64,000 bases of DNA, taken from positions 37,977,001 to 38,041,000 of the forward strand of contig CM074855.1 in assembly GCA_037501455.1 (NCBI GenBank), given 5' to 3'. Position numbers and translations under genes: made by a program. The notes below the pieces were generated by a model. That model ran no database searches. It worked only from the letters and a program-made list of their open reading frames with translations, and had not been told where the DNA came from. This DNA comes from Lantana camara. Its lineage: Eukaryota > Streptophyta > Magnoliopsida > Lamiales > Verbenaceae. This document shows positions 48,908 through 59,958 of the stretch, in pieces. Position 1 is the first letter of the stretch, and the number at the start of each line of letters is the position of its first letter.

Positions 48908-49090
48908 TCATATCTCATAGTCAGAATATGAGGATGTGATAAATACAATCCAAATGGACTTTTTCATTTCAACCGTTAAGAAGGTTGTAATGCTTTCATT
49001 CACTCGAAGCTGCACGAGCTTGATCCTATCAGGTGGATCAACCATGGTCAAAACTTGGTTTGAGTATATGGAATCCATATTGGATTTCAA
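48908..49090 (-). pseudogene. Copia RT fossil with internal deletion (F3)
   Basis: 60 codons, MKSNMDSIYSNQVLTMVDPP to FITSSYSDYEI. It has the same fused structure as F1 9111-9293 and the same missing block. It confirms that the deletion is shared and not private to one copy. Confidence 0.75.
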
Positions 49091-49251
49091 GGCTTGCTTA
49101 CACTACTCAGATTCCAAATCTGACAATGTCTCCTCTTCAAATAATTCCTTGGCTATTTAGGAACACGTTCTAAACGCGTCTTAAGAGAAAGGTTTCACAC
49201 GTGTACATACTCTAAAATTTGGCTAAGTTTTATCAGATGGGCTCGTTTCTT

Positions 49252-49452
49252 CTATATGTGGCGTGCATATTTATCCTCAAATTTCTTTGAGGTCTGCTTG
49301 CTTGCCTTTCTTCTTCTATATGAACGATTCCTTAAGAAAGATACGTTCCTTGAGACAAAGAACCTTTGTCTAAGGAAATCGAAGAAAAGATATCCAATAT
49401 TGTTGTATAAACTTGAACTCATTTCAAGCTTATCTCCCACTATCCTCTTCAC
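49252..49452 (-). pseudogene. Copia connection fossil (F3)
   Basis: 66 codons containing GYLFFDFLRQRFFVSRNVSFL, homologous to F1 9457-9657. It is a remnant only. Confidence 0.65.
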
Positions 49453-51120
49453 TTAAGAGGATTCCACTAAATTCTTAGATAAGAATAATTAGGGAATTTA
49501 GTATGCCACATTGCATAGTGCAACTAAAGGACTGGTTTTGGAAGGTACTTAATTCAAAATCTCTAATTGCATATTCTAGGAGTTTATTCCTAGAATGATT
49601 ATAAGTCAGTAAAACTTACTATGGAATGGACCATATCCTATTAGGTTTCATTCCCTCATTCGGAAACACTAAGGTGTTCACGAATTAGTTTACTGAGAGA
49701 TAATCCAACTATCTCTAAGATGAGTAAGGAATTAGTTGCTAAGATATTGGCTATCTCGATCATATCGATTTACCTATAACTTGTGACTACTTAGGTTCCT
49801 AACCTCCCTTTTGAAATTCTAAGAATTTCATATAAGTTTCGAATTTGAACTTCAATAAGTATATTCATTCATAATGATTAAACTAACGATTGTATCTAGT
49901 GCCTACACTAAGCATCTTACACTCATCAGCATGGATGGAAATCCACTTCAATTTTGGCACATTCCACGTTTCTTATAAACGGGATTCAGGAACGCTTCCC
50001 ACAAGATAGGATTCACAGGAAGTCAACTCTCTAGGTTCATTTTCATAGAATGATCCTAAGGTGTCTGACTTGCTAATCCTTTTATATCTCAACGTTCCAA
50101 AGTATTTCGAAGCTTTGTCATCTCACTTATTTTTGTTATCTCGTTGTATGTTCAGAACATTAGTGCCTTGAGTCCTTGCACAACGGATTATGTAGAATTG
50201 ACTCAAGACTAGTGAATTCTATTCCTAGTAGAATTACTAAACGAGGTAACATTTCACAGTACTGATACTCTTTGCAGTTCCCTTTCAAAGTCCTTATTTG
50301 CTACCATAGAAGCAAACGTCCTGTTTGATCTCTAGTGTCTTTTGGGCATACCCCTTACATGCCCCATTGGGCTCTTAAGGGTTTCTTCTTCTTTAGGCCT
50401 TCAAGCCTTTAACTTAGTGAGTTTAGAAGAAGAATTAACCATCACAACCTTTTATTCCTTCTTAAGGATGCTTTCAACCATTATCAACTAAATGATTAAC
50501 TATGCTACATTAGCATCATTTTAGTTGAGCACAAAGGGTTTGAATGATGGTGGAAGCAATGTAAGCAATCAGTGCATTGAGAACTCTTTTCTCAGTTGAT
50601 GATCGAGACCATAAGATCTTCAAACAAGATCTTTAGACCTTGTTCGTGTGCACTTGTTTCCTCATTTGGAATATTGAATAATTCCATAATGTTATACCTT
50701 GTAACATTTTTATGAGGTGGTTCAATTGCTCTTAAGTGGTTTGGAAAAATCCATTCACCTCAGATTGCTTCTCTTTTGGCCCGGGTCGAATTTTCACAAT
50801 TGAAAACTTCGCCCTTTAGAGAACGCCTTTCTCTATTCGGAATCTAAAACCAATTTTAGGGTCCGAAGCCAATCAGAGTTAGTTAGGACTTAGTCAACTC
50901 TTTTGACTTAAGGATGGATACAAATGGGTTTGCATTTCATATTGTAGAGAATCACAGAACTACAACCTAAACGCTAAGCAGAGAAAATGTGAGCATGCTG
51001 AATTATAACGATATACAAAAGATAAGGTCTTTAATCTAATGTAGCTCCCACTGTTTTTCAAAGATCTAAGAGGAACGCTTTTCCCAACGGGTAATAAGAT
51101 CCTAAGCATTTTACCTCGAA

Positions 51121-51442
51121 CCCACGACTCGTGGCCATTCTAAGTAAAACCATAGGTAGGTACAACTTACCAATTCTAACACCTTTAGAACTCTTAGTAA
51201 TTGTTTTTTTGCATCACCTATCTTTCAATATGGACCCACGACTCGTGCGACATCCATATTTACTTAGGCGTTAAGCTAGACCCATCAATCATAAGATCAT
51301 GATTAAAACTTAGTTCGAACGACCCACGACTCGCGAACATCGCCCTTGCCAAAATTAACCACGAAATATTGATCATTTAAAATGATCAATTAGGTAACTA
51401 AGAACTAATAAGCTCCACTAGCTATCCCACGACTCGCGGACA
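51121..51442 (-). repeat. Four-copy interior motif, F3
   Basis: Sites begin at 51121, 51235, 51323 and 51426. The second site again carries the CTCGTGCGACAT variant. Confidence 0.8.
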
Positions 51443-51927
51443 ATAACTAGCTTTGCTTACTAAACTTAAAACCTATTGATGGAATGCTAGGAATTTAATT
51501 CAAAATTTGCATCTCGAATTAAATACCTATTATTCGAAATGAGCTTAATATTTAATGGGAATTTTCGAATCAACCGAAGAGTTGTGCGGTTCGACCTCAC
51601 CAACATATATGTTATCCAATTTTATTAGTCTTGATTAATGCAAGTATAACTTAAATACATTTCAAACAAGCACATAAACAGATAACATGTCCTAGCATGA
51701 TACTAACATGTAATGATCATGGGTTCTACCTATCTTATGCGTGATGTGTGGGAGCCACTCCACAATCACAAGTTCTAACATACATGCCACATAAACAGTT
51801 TAAATCACATAAGGGAAAGCGGTAACAAAATACGAGCCCTATCTCTATTACATTTTACAATTGAGATTCCCCTCCCTAGCATTTTGAGGGGTCTTCACTT
51901 ATGGCCTCCTTGTTACTTGAATGTGGT

Positions 51928-52245
51928 TCATCTTACTCCATGGGTGCATTGTCTCCAAAATGAAAATAAAACCTCACCACCTATCTCTACTCTCAAATTA
52001 CAATAAAAAGAAAAAGACATAAAGTAATAAGGCTCAATCTTCATATTGGCCTTAGACAAATACACGGGGCATACCCCGGCCTCAAAAACAGTAATATGGA
52101 AAGCCACATAATAAATCACATAACAGTACGCACATAAGTGAGGCTCCGACCTCAATTGAAAAACGCAACTATAGGGCTCCAACACCAATTTAAACCATCC
52201 ATGTGCATAAATTAAAACCATACGTAAGTCTAAACCCATGATCAC
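51928..52245 (-). other. Conserved small frame, longest version (F3)
   Basis: 105 codons, the longest of the family's small frames, with GLDLRMVLIYAHGW, PHLCAYCYVIYYVAFH and a C-terminal extension. It is rich in Tyr, Cys and Val and could form a membrane-like segment around residues 40-55. There is no known domain. It may be open by chance. Confidence 0.3.
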
Positions 52246-52599
52246 CTAACATGCTTAAATTGCACGAATTTAAATTTAACCAATAAATTAAAATTCTCGC
52301 TTTAAGCTCTAATAGCTTAAAACACGACTTAGATGCAATTCTTGTTCAAGAGCCTTTTCAATAAAACCCGAAAAACAATAAAATAATAAAATTCCAATTA
52401 ATTTCTGAAAATTAATAATTTTATTCTTTCAATATTTTCAGAAAATAAAGATTGTAATTTTTCCAAAATTTAAATCGACCAATTTCTCAAAAATCCCAAT
52501 TTAATCAAAAATTTTAAAATAATTTTATTTTAGCAAAACTGATTTTAAAAGATAAAATTAAAATAAAATTAAATGGGATTTTAAGGACCAAAACACGAA

Positions 52600-52945
52600 A
52601 CACGAGAAACACGAAAACACGGGCCTAGGACGACGCGGGATCGCCCGCCCGCCGCACAGGAACGCACGCTAGGCGCGCGCACCAGCGCTGCGCATAGCCG
52701 ACAGCGATTGCCGCCAGCGTGCGCACGCCAGGCGCGCGCCCTTACGCACAGGCATGCGGCGTGGGCAGGCAGTCCCGCCCATCCCTGGGCTGACACTCCC
52801 GCTCGGTTGCGGGAGGAGTAGGAGGCTGTCCCGCACGGTTGCGGGACAGGCGAGCGGGGTGCCTAGGCGGCGGCGGGAGGGCTGAGCGGCGGCGACGGGC
52901 CTGGGCGTGCGACGTGCTGGCACGCCTTGGCTCGTCCTTTTTCGT
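52600..52945 (-). repeat. GC-rich hairpin island, F3
   Basis: It includes a perfect hairpin at 52826-52849 (10-bp arms CTGTCCCGCA/TGCGGGACAG, loop CGGT) and a second one just before it with 7-bp arms CTCCCGC/GCGGGAG. GCGGGA-type units are shared with F1 and F2, but their order and number differ. Confidence 0.82.
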
Positions 52946-53199
52946 GTTCCGTTTCGTATTTTGGGTTTCTCCAAAACCCGGTTCAATCCATAATCAGAAA
53001 AATTCGATTTAAATAGATTTCAATCAAAACGGTTTTCAAAAACACAATTCAAGAAAACAGTTTCAGAAATTCAAGAAAAAATTACAGTTTCATAATTCAG
53101 GCTTTCTAAAAGAACTCATGAATACCTAATTCGCATCTAAGCCTAAGAATTTCTACCAAAATCAGAATAATTGAGACGAACCAGAGACACGATTAACGA

Positions 53200-53215
53200 G
53201 GTGGCTCTGATACCA
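53200..53215 (-). other. Primer-binding site of F3
   Basis: The minus strand reads TGGTATCAGAGCCACC, two bases from the 5' LTR. Confidence 0.9.
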
Positions 53216-53217
53216 CT

Positions 53218-55511
53218 TGTTGGAAAACAGGAATCAGAAAGCAGCGGAAATTTAAAAATTTTTCCAACAAAAGGATCTTGGACTCGCAATCGTGTATCCA
53301 AATTCGTAGAGATCAAGAAACTCACTTGGGTAGTAGCTTTCTTGACAAGTTTTGAGCCGCCCTAAAACGCGCTTCATGCGATAATGGCAACCCCGTTCCT
53401 CGAAATCTCTTTCTACTTGAGAATCCATTGTAGGGATAACAATCCACACCAACCTAGATTCAAATCATGTTATGGAAGTTCTTAACAATATAACATAAAG
53501 AAAGAAACATGAAACAAGAAAGAGATGATTGAAACTCCCTTCGAAAACCAGTTTTGCGAAAGTAGAAATCTGTCAGCCATAAAACCCTCGTGAAAAAATT
53601 CATCCTTCAGGATATGGACGAACGGTTTTCGCCATCTTCTTTGGTTCGATTTTTTCACTCGTTTTCTGTTGGGCTCAGAATCGTTTCATCATCCCTTCTG
53701 ATCGTTTTGCTTGATCCCCTCTTTTTGGTAAAGCTCGAATCTTCAAAACTTCTAACTTGAAGCTCTCTAGAGATAGTCCACCAACTTAGCTACAATCTAA
53801 CTAGTAAGGATGCTAGTTCTCTAGTTAGTGTTTAGGCTTAACCTAGGGTTTCGTTTATCTTGGAGAAAGGATGGTGTTCAACACATGAACCAAAAGAATT
53901 CCCGATTAGCTCTAAGGGGAGCATGAGCTCCCCTATTTATAGGAGAGGGAGAGGGACGCCGAACCTAGTCCTTGTGGGGCAAGGATTTGGTCCCTCTCTC
54001 TTATTACTTGATCATCAAGCAATTTCCAACTTTGACTTTGAATTCAAATTCAAATCAACTTTTAAGAGAGCTAAAATATCCAAACTATTTTTGGATAATT
54101 TTATACTTTATTTATTTAAAATAAATAACTTATTTTATCTAATTAATTAATTCATAATTAATTAACTAGATTATTTTCTCCAAAATTAGACTTTCTTTTT
54201 AATTCAAAATTAAACCAAAGTCTATTAAATAATTAACACATTTAATTATTTAATATATATATATATATATATACAATATATATATTTACACGTGTGGGAC
54301 ACGTATCATAAGGACACGTGTCACTCACGTGACCCACACGTGTGGTTTCACACGTGTGGAACCCTCTTGGCCCGATTAACTCGTTTAATCATTTTAAAGC
54401 CTCAACTCATGCAACCAAGTTGTTGTGTGTGACCCTCTAGGTTCTCAATTCAATTAGCAGTGACCCTAATTAATTAATTCACTAATTAATTAATCAGTCC
54501 ACAGATTAAACGACCATAGTCTAGCAACAGGTGTTTAACCCCTAGCTGAATTGGAATGTTCGGATTCGACAGAACCTTTAAGTCATTAATTCATGTGAGA
54601 TACAATCCTCCTACTTACTATCTCTCAACCAAGATCTAGGGTAAGGGAATAATTAGAACCCTAATAATCTGGTCTTAAAGCTAGTGCATTTCATATCCAT
54701 TTGATCTCAATCCAAGAAACCCTTTTCTTGATATCTTGATCTACTGCCTTGGCCAAGGACTCCATATGGCATATGAATGACTTACACAATAAGAGATCAC
54801 CTTGCATATGCAAGTGTAGGTCCTTTCTTGATTCTCATTCACTTTCATGAGTCACTTGTGCAGCCCCAGCACAAGCCTTGAATCAGTTGTCTAAGCGACA
54901 CCCTTTAAAGCTTATACCAAAGACTACAGAGTTAACTCATAAAGTGATATGGAACCTCAAGTCTAAGGATCAATTAATCTCATCAATGACTCATGAGATA
55001 TTTCCTAATCTGGAAGTTTCCATTTCCTGAAATAGAAACTTCATTTCCCATTTAGGAATCTTCTCACACGGGGCACCTCAGTGAACTTACTTATTGAAGT
55101 AAGCACCCTCATGTATCACGCACGTATCAACTATACACTTTGCACCTCCATGAAACAAGGTGGTCCTTCTTAAGGGCGTGATCCCACAAGCAAGCCTTAG
55201 AGGAGTCAGGTTGACACTCCCACTGTCTGTAGGACTCATCGGCTTGGAGTATTTTACTAATCATGACTTATGTGATATAGGGCTCATTTCATGAACCATT
55301 TCACCTAAATGGTAGAGTCCTAAAGTCATGAGGATTAGGGGAGTTCTCATACATACACAGCTAAAGTAAACGCATACCAAACAAGAGCATATAAAGAAGT
55401 GTTTGCCTATGATATTAATCAATCGTATATTATTCAAAGATTGTCTGTGATACTAGGAAAGTCCCAAAACGGATTATGACTAATCGGCTTTCTAGGGCAC
55501 TATTCCTAACA
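53218..55511 (-). repeat. F3 5' LTR
   Basis: 2294 bp. The TATA box is at 53932-53943. Five CACGTG boxes lie within 54289-54356, next to an AT dinucleotide run (about 54252-54286) that is longer than in the partner LTR. Confidence 0.9.
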
Positions 55512-55516
55512 TTCCG

Positions 55517-56259
55517 CTTGCCCCTCATTTGAAGCTTAGCAACCAGTTATCTCCGAAGACGGAAGAAGAACGAGAATACATGGCAAAAGTCCCATATGCG
55601 AATGCAGTTGGTAGCCTGATGTATGTAATGGTGTGTACAAGACCTGATATTTCACAAGTTGTTGGCGTTGTGAGTAGATACATGCATGATCCAGGAAAAG
55701 CTCACTGGCAAGCTGTGAAATGGATTATGCGGTATATTCAAGATACCGCCGACGTTGGTTTATTGTTTGAGCGGGATGAAACACTTGGTCAAACCATAGT
55801 TGGATATTGTGATTCTGACTATGCTGGAGATTTGGATAAGCGAAGATCTACAACTGGCTACTTGTTCACTTTAGCGAAGTTGCCAGTTAGTTGGAAGTCG
55901 ACTTTACAGTCAACGGTGGTATTGTCTATGACAGAGGCAAAGTATATGGCCGTTACCGAATCTGTGAAGGAAGCAATTTGGGTTCAAGGACTGCTTGAGG
56001 ATTTGGGAGTTGGTCAAAAACACCTCGTGGTGTATTGAGACAGTCAGAGTGCTATTCATTTAGCGAAGAACCAAACTTTTCATGCAAGGACGAAGCATAT
56101 TGATGTTCGCTATCACTTTGTGCGGGAAATTCTCAAAGAAGAGCAGGTTGTTCTTCAGAAGATTCGGACTACGGAGAATCCTGTAGATATGATGACCAAG
56201 GTGGTGACAAAGGCTAAGTTTAAACATTGTTTAGACTTGGTCAGTATCCTGCACTTTTG
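55517..56259 (+). pseudogene. C1 RNase H and pol C-terminus
   Basis: It continues C1 after F3 with EEREYMAKVPYANAVGSLMYVMVCTRPDIS and VGYCDSDYAGDLDKRRSTTGYLF, then SWKSTLQSTVVLSMTEAKYMA, the copia RNase H core. The usual TEAEY is TEAKY here. One stop at 56036-56038 falls in YCDSQSAIHLAKN. The same frame then runs through HARTKHIDVRYHFVRE to a natural end near 56259, 90 bp before the polypurine tract. Confidence 0.88.
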
Positions 56260-56348
56260 AGTTAGCACATGCAGGCGCATTTGGAGGCACTACAATCTGT
56301 TTGGAGAGATGAAGGTCGTTTATGTTTAGTGGGACCACAAATTGTGCC

Positions 56349-56360
56349 AAGGTGGAGATT
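56349..56360 (+). other. C1 polypurine tract
   Basis: AAGGTGGAGATT directly before the 3' LTR, typical of Tnt1-like copia. Confidence 0.85.
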
Positions 56361-56729
56361 TGTTGGTTTGTGGCATAATTTGTATCACACATTGAAAGAC
56401 TAGTTTTGGACAAGAGTGTTTTTGTCCCACATTGGTTTTTTAGAATAGTTTGGGGAGGAGCTAACACTATAAAAGGCCCCCTCCCCTTTCTAGCTCAGTG
56501 CATCAATCAAAGTCTCTCTCTACTTTGTAATATTTCTTAAGTGAAATATATTTTGAGTAGTGCCCGAGGATGTAGGCTAATTCGGCCAAACCTCGTTATA
56601 TTTGGTGTTCTTTTCATTACGCCTTTAATAGTTTTTTTTGGGTTATATATTGTTATTATTTTGCCTAATTTTTCCTTTGTGTAATTTTAGGCATTTTAAT
56701 TCTAAATATTGTTCGTCGCTTCCGCAACA
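56361..56729 (+). repeat. C1 3' LTR
   Basis: 369 bp, the same length as the 5' LTR, with CTATAAAAGG near 56465-56475 and the terminus CCGCAACA. It is followed by ACAAT. Confidence 0.93.
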
Positions 56730-56734
56730 ACAAT

Positions 56735-57107
56735 TGCATGCTTTTTCTTGGCTCTTTAGTTCAACATTAATTATCATTCCCAAAGATTTCGCTAACACCA
56801 ATATGGAAGTTGTTTGTGTTGGTATGATGCAGGAAAATCAGTTGTTTAGGCTATTAGCTCAAGGGGAAGCAGTAGGCTATCAACTGCCATTGTACAATGA
56901 TGTAATTGACGTTCAACTGGTACATTCCAATCTGTTGGAGGGATAATTGACTTTTATAGAAAGGGGAGCAAAAAGAAAGAATTTATTTTCGGTAATCCGT
57001 TCGAATAGAAATTAAACAGGGTATTTATGCTCGTCGTATCTTTTATATGGAAATCAGAGGTTGGGGGGATATTTCGTTGACCCCTCCTGATGAGAATTTA
57101 ACTCCAC
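56735..57107 (+). other. Sequence right of C1, unrecognised open frame
   Basis: After the C1 duplication a frame stays open to 56946 (QLHAFSWLFSST...VGYQLPLYNDVIDVQLVHSNLLEG). Its apparent start lies inside the C1 LTR, so the true upstream part must be at 25660-26101 or lost. It resembles a fragment of a protein but I do not recognise the family. It could be a gene remnant or old organelle-derived DNA. Confidence 0.3.
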
Positions 57108-57168
57108 GAGATCTGTGGGGCAATTTAGAAGTACACCTTGTGCTACAACACTTCCTATCTGATAGAAA
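57108..57168 (-). pseudogene. ycf2: Plastid ycf2-like fragment
   Basis: Read on the minus strand, TTCTATCAGATAGGAAG...GCACAAGG.GTACTTCTAA..TTGCCCC.AGATC resembles the plastid ycf2 region encoding FYQIGRAVAQNVLLSNCP. Here it gives [17 protein letters not shown], with a 3-base loss. The comparison is from memory of the family. The piece is short and mutated, as expected of nuclear plastid DNA. Confidence 0.5.
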
Positions 57169-57186
57169 AGCATCCCCTGATCCCTA

Positions 57187-57258
57187 GCAGTTTTTGATCC
57201 TTCTGACCCTATTCTTGATCCAATGTGGAGATAGGGTATTTTCGTTATACCATTCATG
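57187..57258 (+). pseudogene. psbB: Plastid psbB-like fragment
   Basis: 24 codons in one frame read [27 protein letters not shown]. This matches the N-terminal part of the photosystem II CP47 protein (pattern [24 protein letters not shown]). CAA to TAG/TAA-type loss gives the stop. Similarity ends abruptly on both sides. With the ycf2-like piece on the other strand only 19 bp away, this looks like a rearranged plastid insertion. Confidence 0.55.
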
Positions 57259-58611
57259 GAATGCAGTCGAAAAGTCAACCACTCGTAGTGAGAATTTAGG
57301 GCATGCACATTACATGATGAATCACGAAGCACCGATGGTTGAGCGCCTCTGGATGAGGCCAAGGGTCTTTTAGTTTCAATTGTTAATCGGGATTATGATT
57401 TAAAGTTTGCCCCAATGGTTTGTATGCGTATTATTTTTATGGGGGATTAAAATTTAAAGTTTGCTTTAAGGGTTTGCACGGCTATTGCTTTTATGGCACA
57501 CTTTCGTTTGCATATTTTGGTTGATAGGTAGATTATGTCCCATTATATTAACTCCTTGTCTTTCCTGCTGGTTATATATGAGAAAGAGGCCCTCAATAAT
57601 AACTCTATGATCGAAATGACCGGTTATTTTTTTAAGAAAAAAACCCTAATGCTTGCCTTCACTCTAAAAGAGTAATTAAGAGTCAAATAGTACCTAACTT
57701 ACCGAATTTCCAATTCCATTTTAGCCTTCTTTTCTTTGATACTCATTACTGGTAATTGTAACAATAAATTTTAATAGTATAGTCTTCTTCTTCTTCTCTG
57801 AGGGGTTAGGGTTTCAGAAATAAAAAGTCAGAAACTATGAACTGTAGATCGATTAATATGTTAGGGCTATATATTATACTTTCAGGGTAAATTAGACATT
57901 TACATCTAATAAATAGAAGAAAATCATGTTTTAGTCACAAATTTCACAGGGGTACACAACCGAAGGTCTCAGGTTTTTTTTTAAGCTATTCTTAGAATAT
58001 AAGGTTTCGTATGTGATATAAGTAAATAAATGCAGAATCTGATAAATGAACATGAGATTTACAAATTATAAGGTTTCTCTCCAAATCAATTCATCAAAAT
58101 CCCACATTCAAGAATAATTAAACAATTTTTTATTCGGGAATCCATTTCACCTACCTATGGATACCAACATGCAAATATATCATATTTAGTCCAACTACAC
58201 AAACTCATCCATACAGTGACAATTAACAAATAATTTACAGAACCCTGACGAGAAAAAGAAAGGAAAAATGTGACGAAGAAAATGATTTTCCAAAAAAAAT
58301 AAATTTCTCCTGCATCACTGTCTTTTCGTGTGATAAATTTTCTGGCATCATTCCTCGAGAGAAAATTTAACAAGTCCAGAAATAATTTGTTAAATAATAC
58401 CAAGGGAAAGGAAAAACTAAATCCTAATCATGGTTGCTTAAAATAAAAGTAGAAAGTAATTGTCAAAGGTAAAGGAGATTTAAAAAAAAAATACAAAAAA
58501 AAGGTTGTTGGAGAGAATAGTTATACAGAAACTCTCTTAGAAATGATTGAAAGAAGAAATCACAGTACGAGAAAGTTGTAAGAGTTCTCAAGGCTTAACA
58601 AATTAATAATG
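57259..58611. other. AT-rich non-coding sequence with dispersed repeat copy A
   Basis: I see no gene here. Positions 57643-58030 are a diverged copy of sequence at 62510-63125 (see findings). The rest is AT-rich without recognisable elements. Confidence 0.5.
57643..58030 (+). repeat. Diverged direct repeat, copy A
   Basis: It shares many blocks with copy B (62510-63125), for example CAAATAGTACCTAACTT, GGGTAAATTAGACAT and ATATAAGGTTT, in the same order and orientation. Copy A lacks about 240 bp present in B (about 62577-62815). The nature of the repeat is unknown. Confidence 0.65.
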
Positions 58612-58659
58612 TTTTTTTTTTTTTGAAAGTAACCAAAGCACAACAGTGCACAACCCAAC

Positions 58660-59958
58660 CTACAGAAGCTCCCTAATGGGAAAATCCACATCTGATCTCC
58701 CTTCCAAAAAGCTAGAAGAACAACGAGCTAAGGAGTGTGCGAGAGTATTATCCAATCTACCAATGCAGGAGAATTGAACATTTGTTGCAGAGGACAGGGC
58801 CTCTTTAATATCCCAAATAATATTACCAGTCTCAGAGAGGTCTTGATCATCAGCATTCAACTTGGCAAACAGATTGGAACAGTCACCCTCAACAACAATC
58901 TTGCTCCACTTTCTCCTCTTAATCAACCAAGCCGCCTCTCTTGCAGCAAAAGACTCCACACATTCAGGGGAAAACACCCCCTTCCGACGGGCTGAGCACC
59001 AACCAACGCACTTCCCATGGCTGTCCCGTGCAACAACACCCAAACCAAATTCACACGAGTCTTTAAAAATGGCACCATCGAAATTCACCTTAATGACTCC
59101 ACATTGGGGGGCAACCCAGTTTTGGGGCACGGCCCGAGGTTTTGGAGAATGAGACACCGTAATCATACCAGCAAAAGAGGAGAAATAATTAAGAGCAAAT
59201 TCAGACAGCTCCTGTGGCATTAACTCCTTGCCTTCTCGAGCTTTAAGATTACGATTCCACCAAAGGGCCCAAAGAGTGGTAAGGAAGAGGCCCGCCTGAG
59301 TGGCATCGAAGGCTTCCATCGTCGCCCTAAGCCATGTCTCAGAATCGTTGGACCACTTCGAGATGATACTCCAAGGGAAGTGGAGAAAAGCCCAAACCTG
59401 ACGAGCCACCGAACACTCAATAAAGATGTGGCGTGAATTTTCATTAACTTCTTCACAGAAAGGGCACCCAAAATCAATTTGACAATGCCGCCGTTTAAGA
59501 TTCGACGCCGTAGGCAGGGCCTCCATGCTCAGTCTCCACCCAAAGACCTTAATTTTGGGAGCAACTTTACAATCCCAAAGGAAATTCCAGTCTCTAGAAC
59601 TCGAGGGACTCGGTCCAGCAGTGGACGCGCAGAAATCATGAATCGCCACCTGGTAAGCACTACGAACCGTGAACTTGCCATTGCTAGTATAATGCCAAAC
59701 TCTTTTGTCTGCATTACCGTCACTACCAAGTGGGATTTGGAGAATAATATTAGCATCTCTCTCCACAAACATGTCTCTAACCAACCTTTCTTTCCAATTG
59801 CTCCCATTCTTTTCGATCAACTTTTGAACATGCATGCACTCTTCATTGGGGGGGTATAGGAGTAATAGGCTTAAAAGAAAGAGGTTCGGGCAGCCACTTA
59901 TCCTTCCACACAAGCACATTTTGGCCGTTCCCAATACGCCAACGTGTACCAAAACCAA
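58660..59958 (-). pseudogene. LINE zinc-binding and RNase H domains
   Basis: The true protein begins after the frameshift at PPNEECMH (about residue 36 of the 432-codon frame). A zf-RVT region contains CPFCEE and HIFIEC (residues 165-182). RNase H follows at residues 288-415 with NFDGA (D294), AAREAA (E341), GDCSN (D359) and RLDNTLAHSLA (D403). It ends IRELL before the 3' UTR. In plant LINEs this domain helps remove the RNA strand. Confidence 0.88.

Larger units (their letters stand above)
45454..55511 (-). mobile_element. F3: complete family-F copia element, long-LTR type
   Basis: A 10058-bp element with LTRs 45454-47692 and 53218-55511, a polypurine tract at 47693-47704, a primer site at 53200-53215 and an exact TTCCG duplication (45449-45453 and 55512-55516). 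By eye the LTRs differ by about 1%, plus a gap of nearly 50 bp and AT-repeat length differences near 46490/54260. The interior shares the fossils of F1 and F2: RNase H 47852-47923, RT 48908-49090, connection 49252-49452. Confidence 0.92.
26107..56729 (+). mobile_element. C1: Tnt1-like Ty1/copia element, split by nested insertions
   Basis: Identical 369-bp LTR lengths (26107-26475 and 56361-56729), a tRNA-Met primer site (26478-26491), a polypurine tract (56349-56360) and an exact ACAAT duplication (26102-26106 and 56730-56734) define the element. Taking out S1, S2 with F2, and F3 leaves about 5.2 kb with gag, protease, integrase, RT and RNase H in copia order. By eye the LTRs differ at about 16 of 369 positions. 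Stops in gag, integrase and RT show it is dead. Confidence 0.95.

Noticed and set aside
5946..55511. All family-F copies on the minus strand as evidence of directed insertion
   Set aside because: With about five insertions, some nested, a common orientation can arise by chance.
56638..56946. 102-codon frame as an intact gene
   Set aside because: Its start and first third are C1 LTR sequence. Only the part after 56735 could be older, and I cannot assign it.
59479..59859. Plus-strand frames across the LINE (for example 126 codons)
   Set aside because: They are antisense shadows of the minus-strand zf-RVT and RNase H frame, which has clear domain matches.
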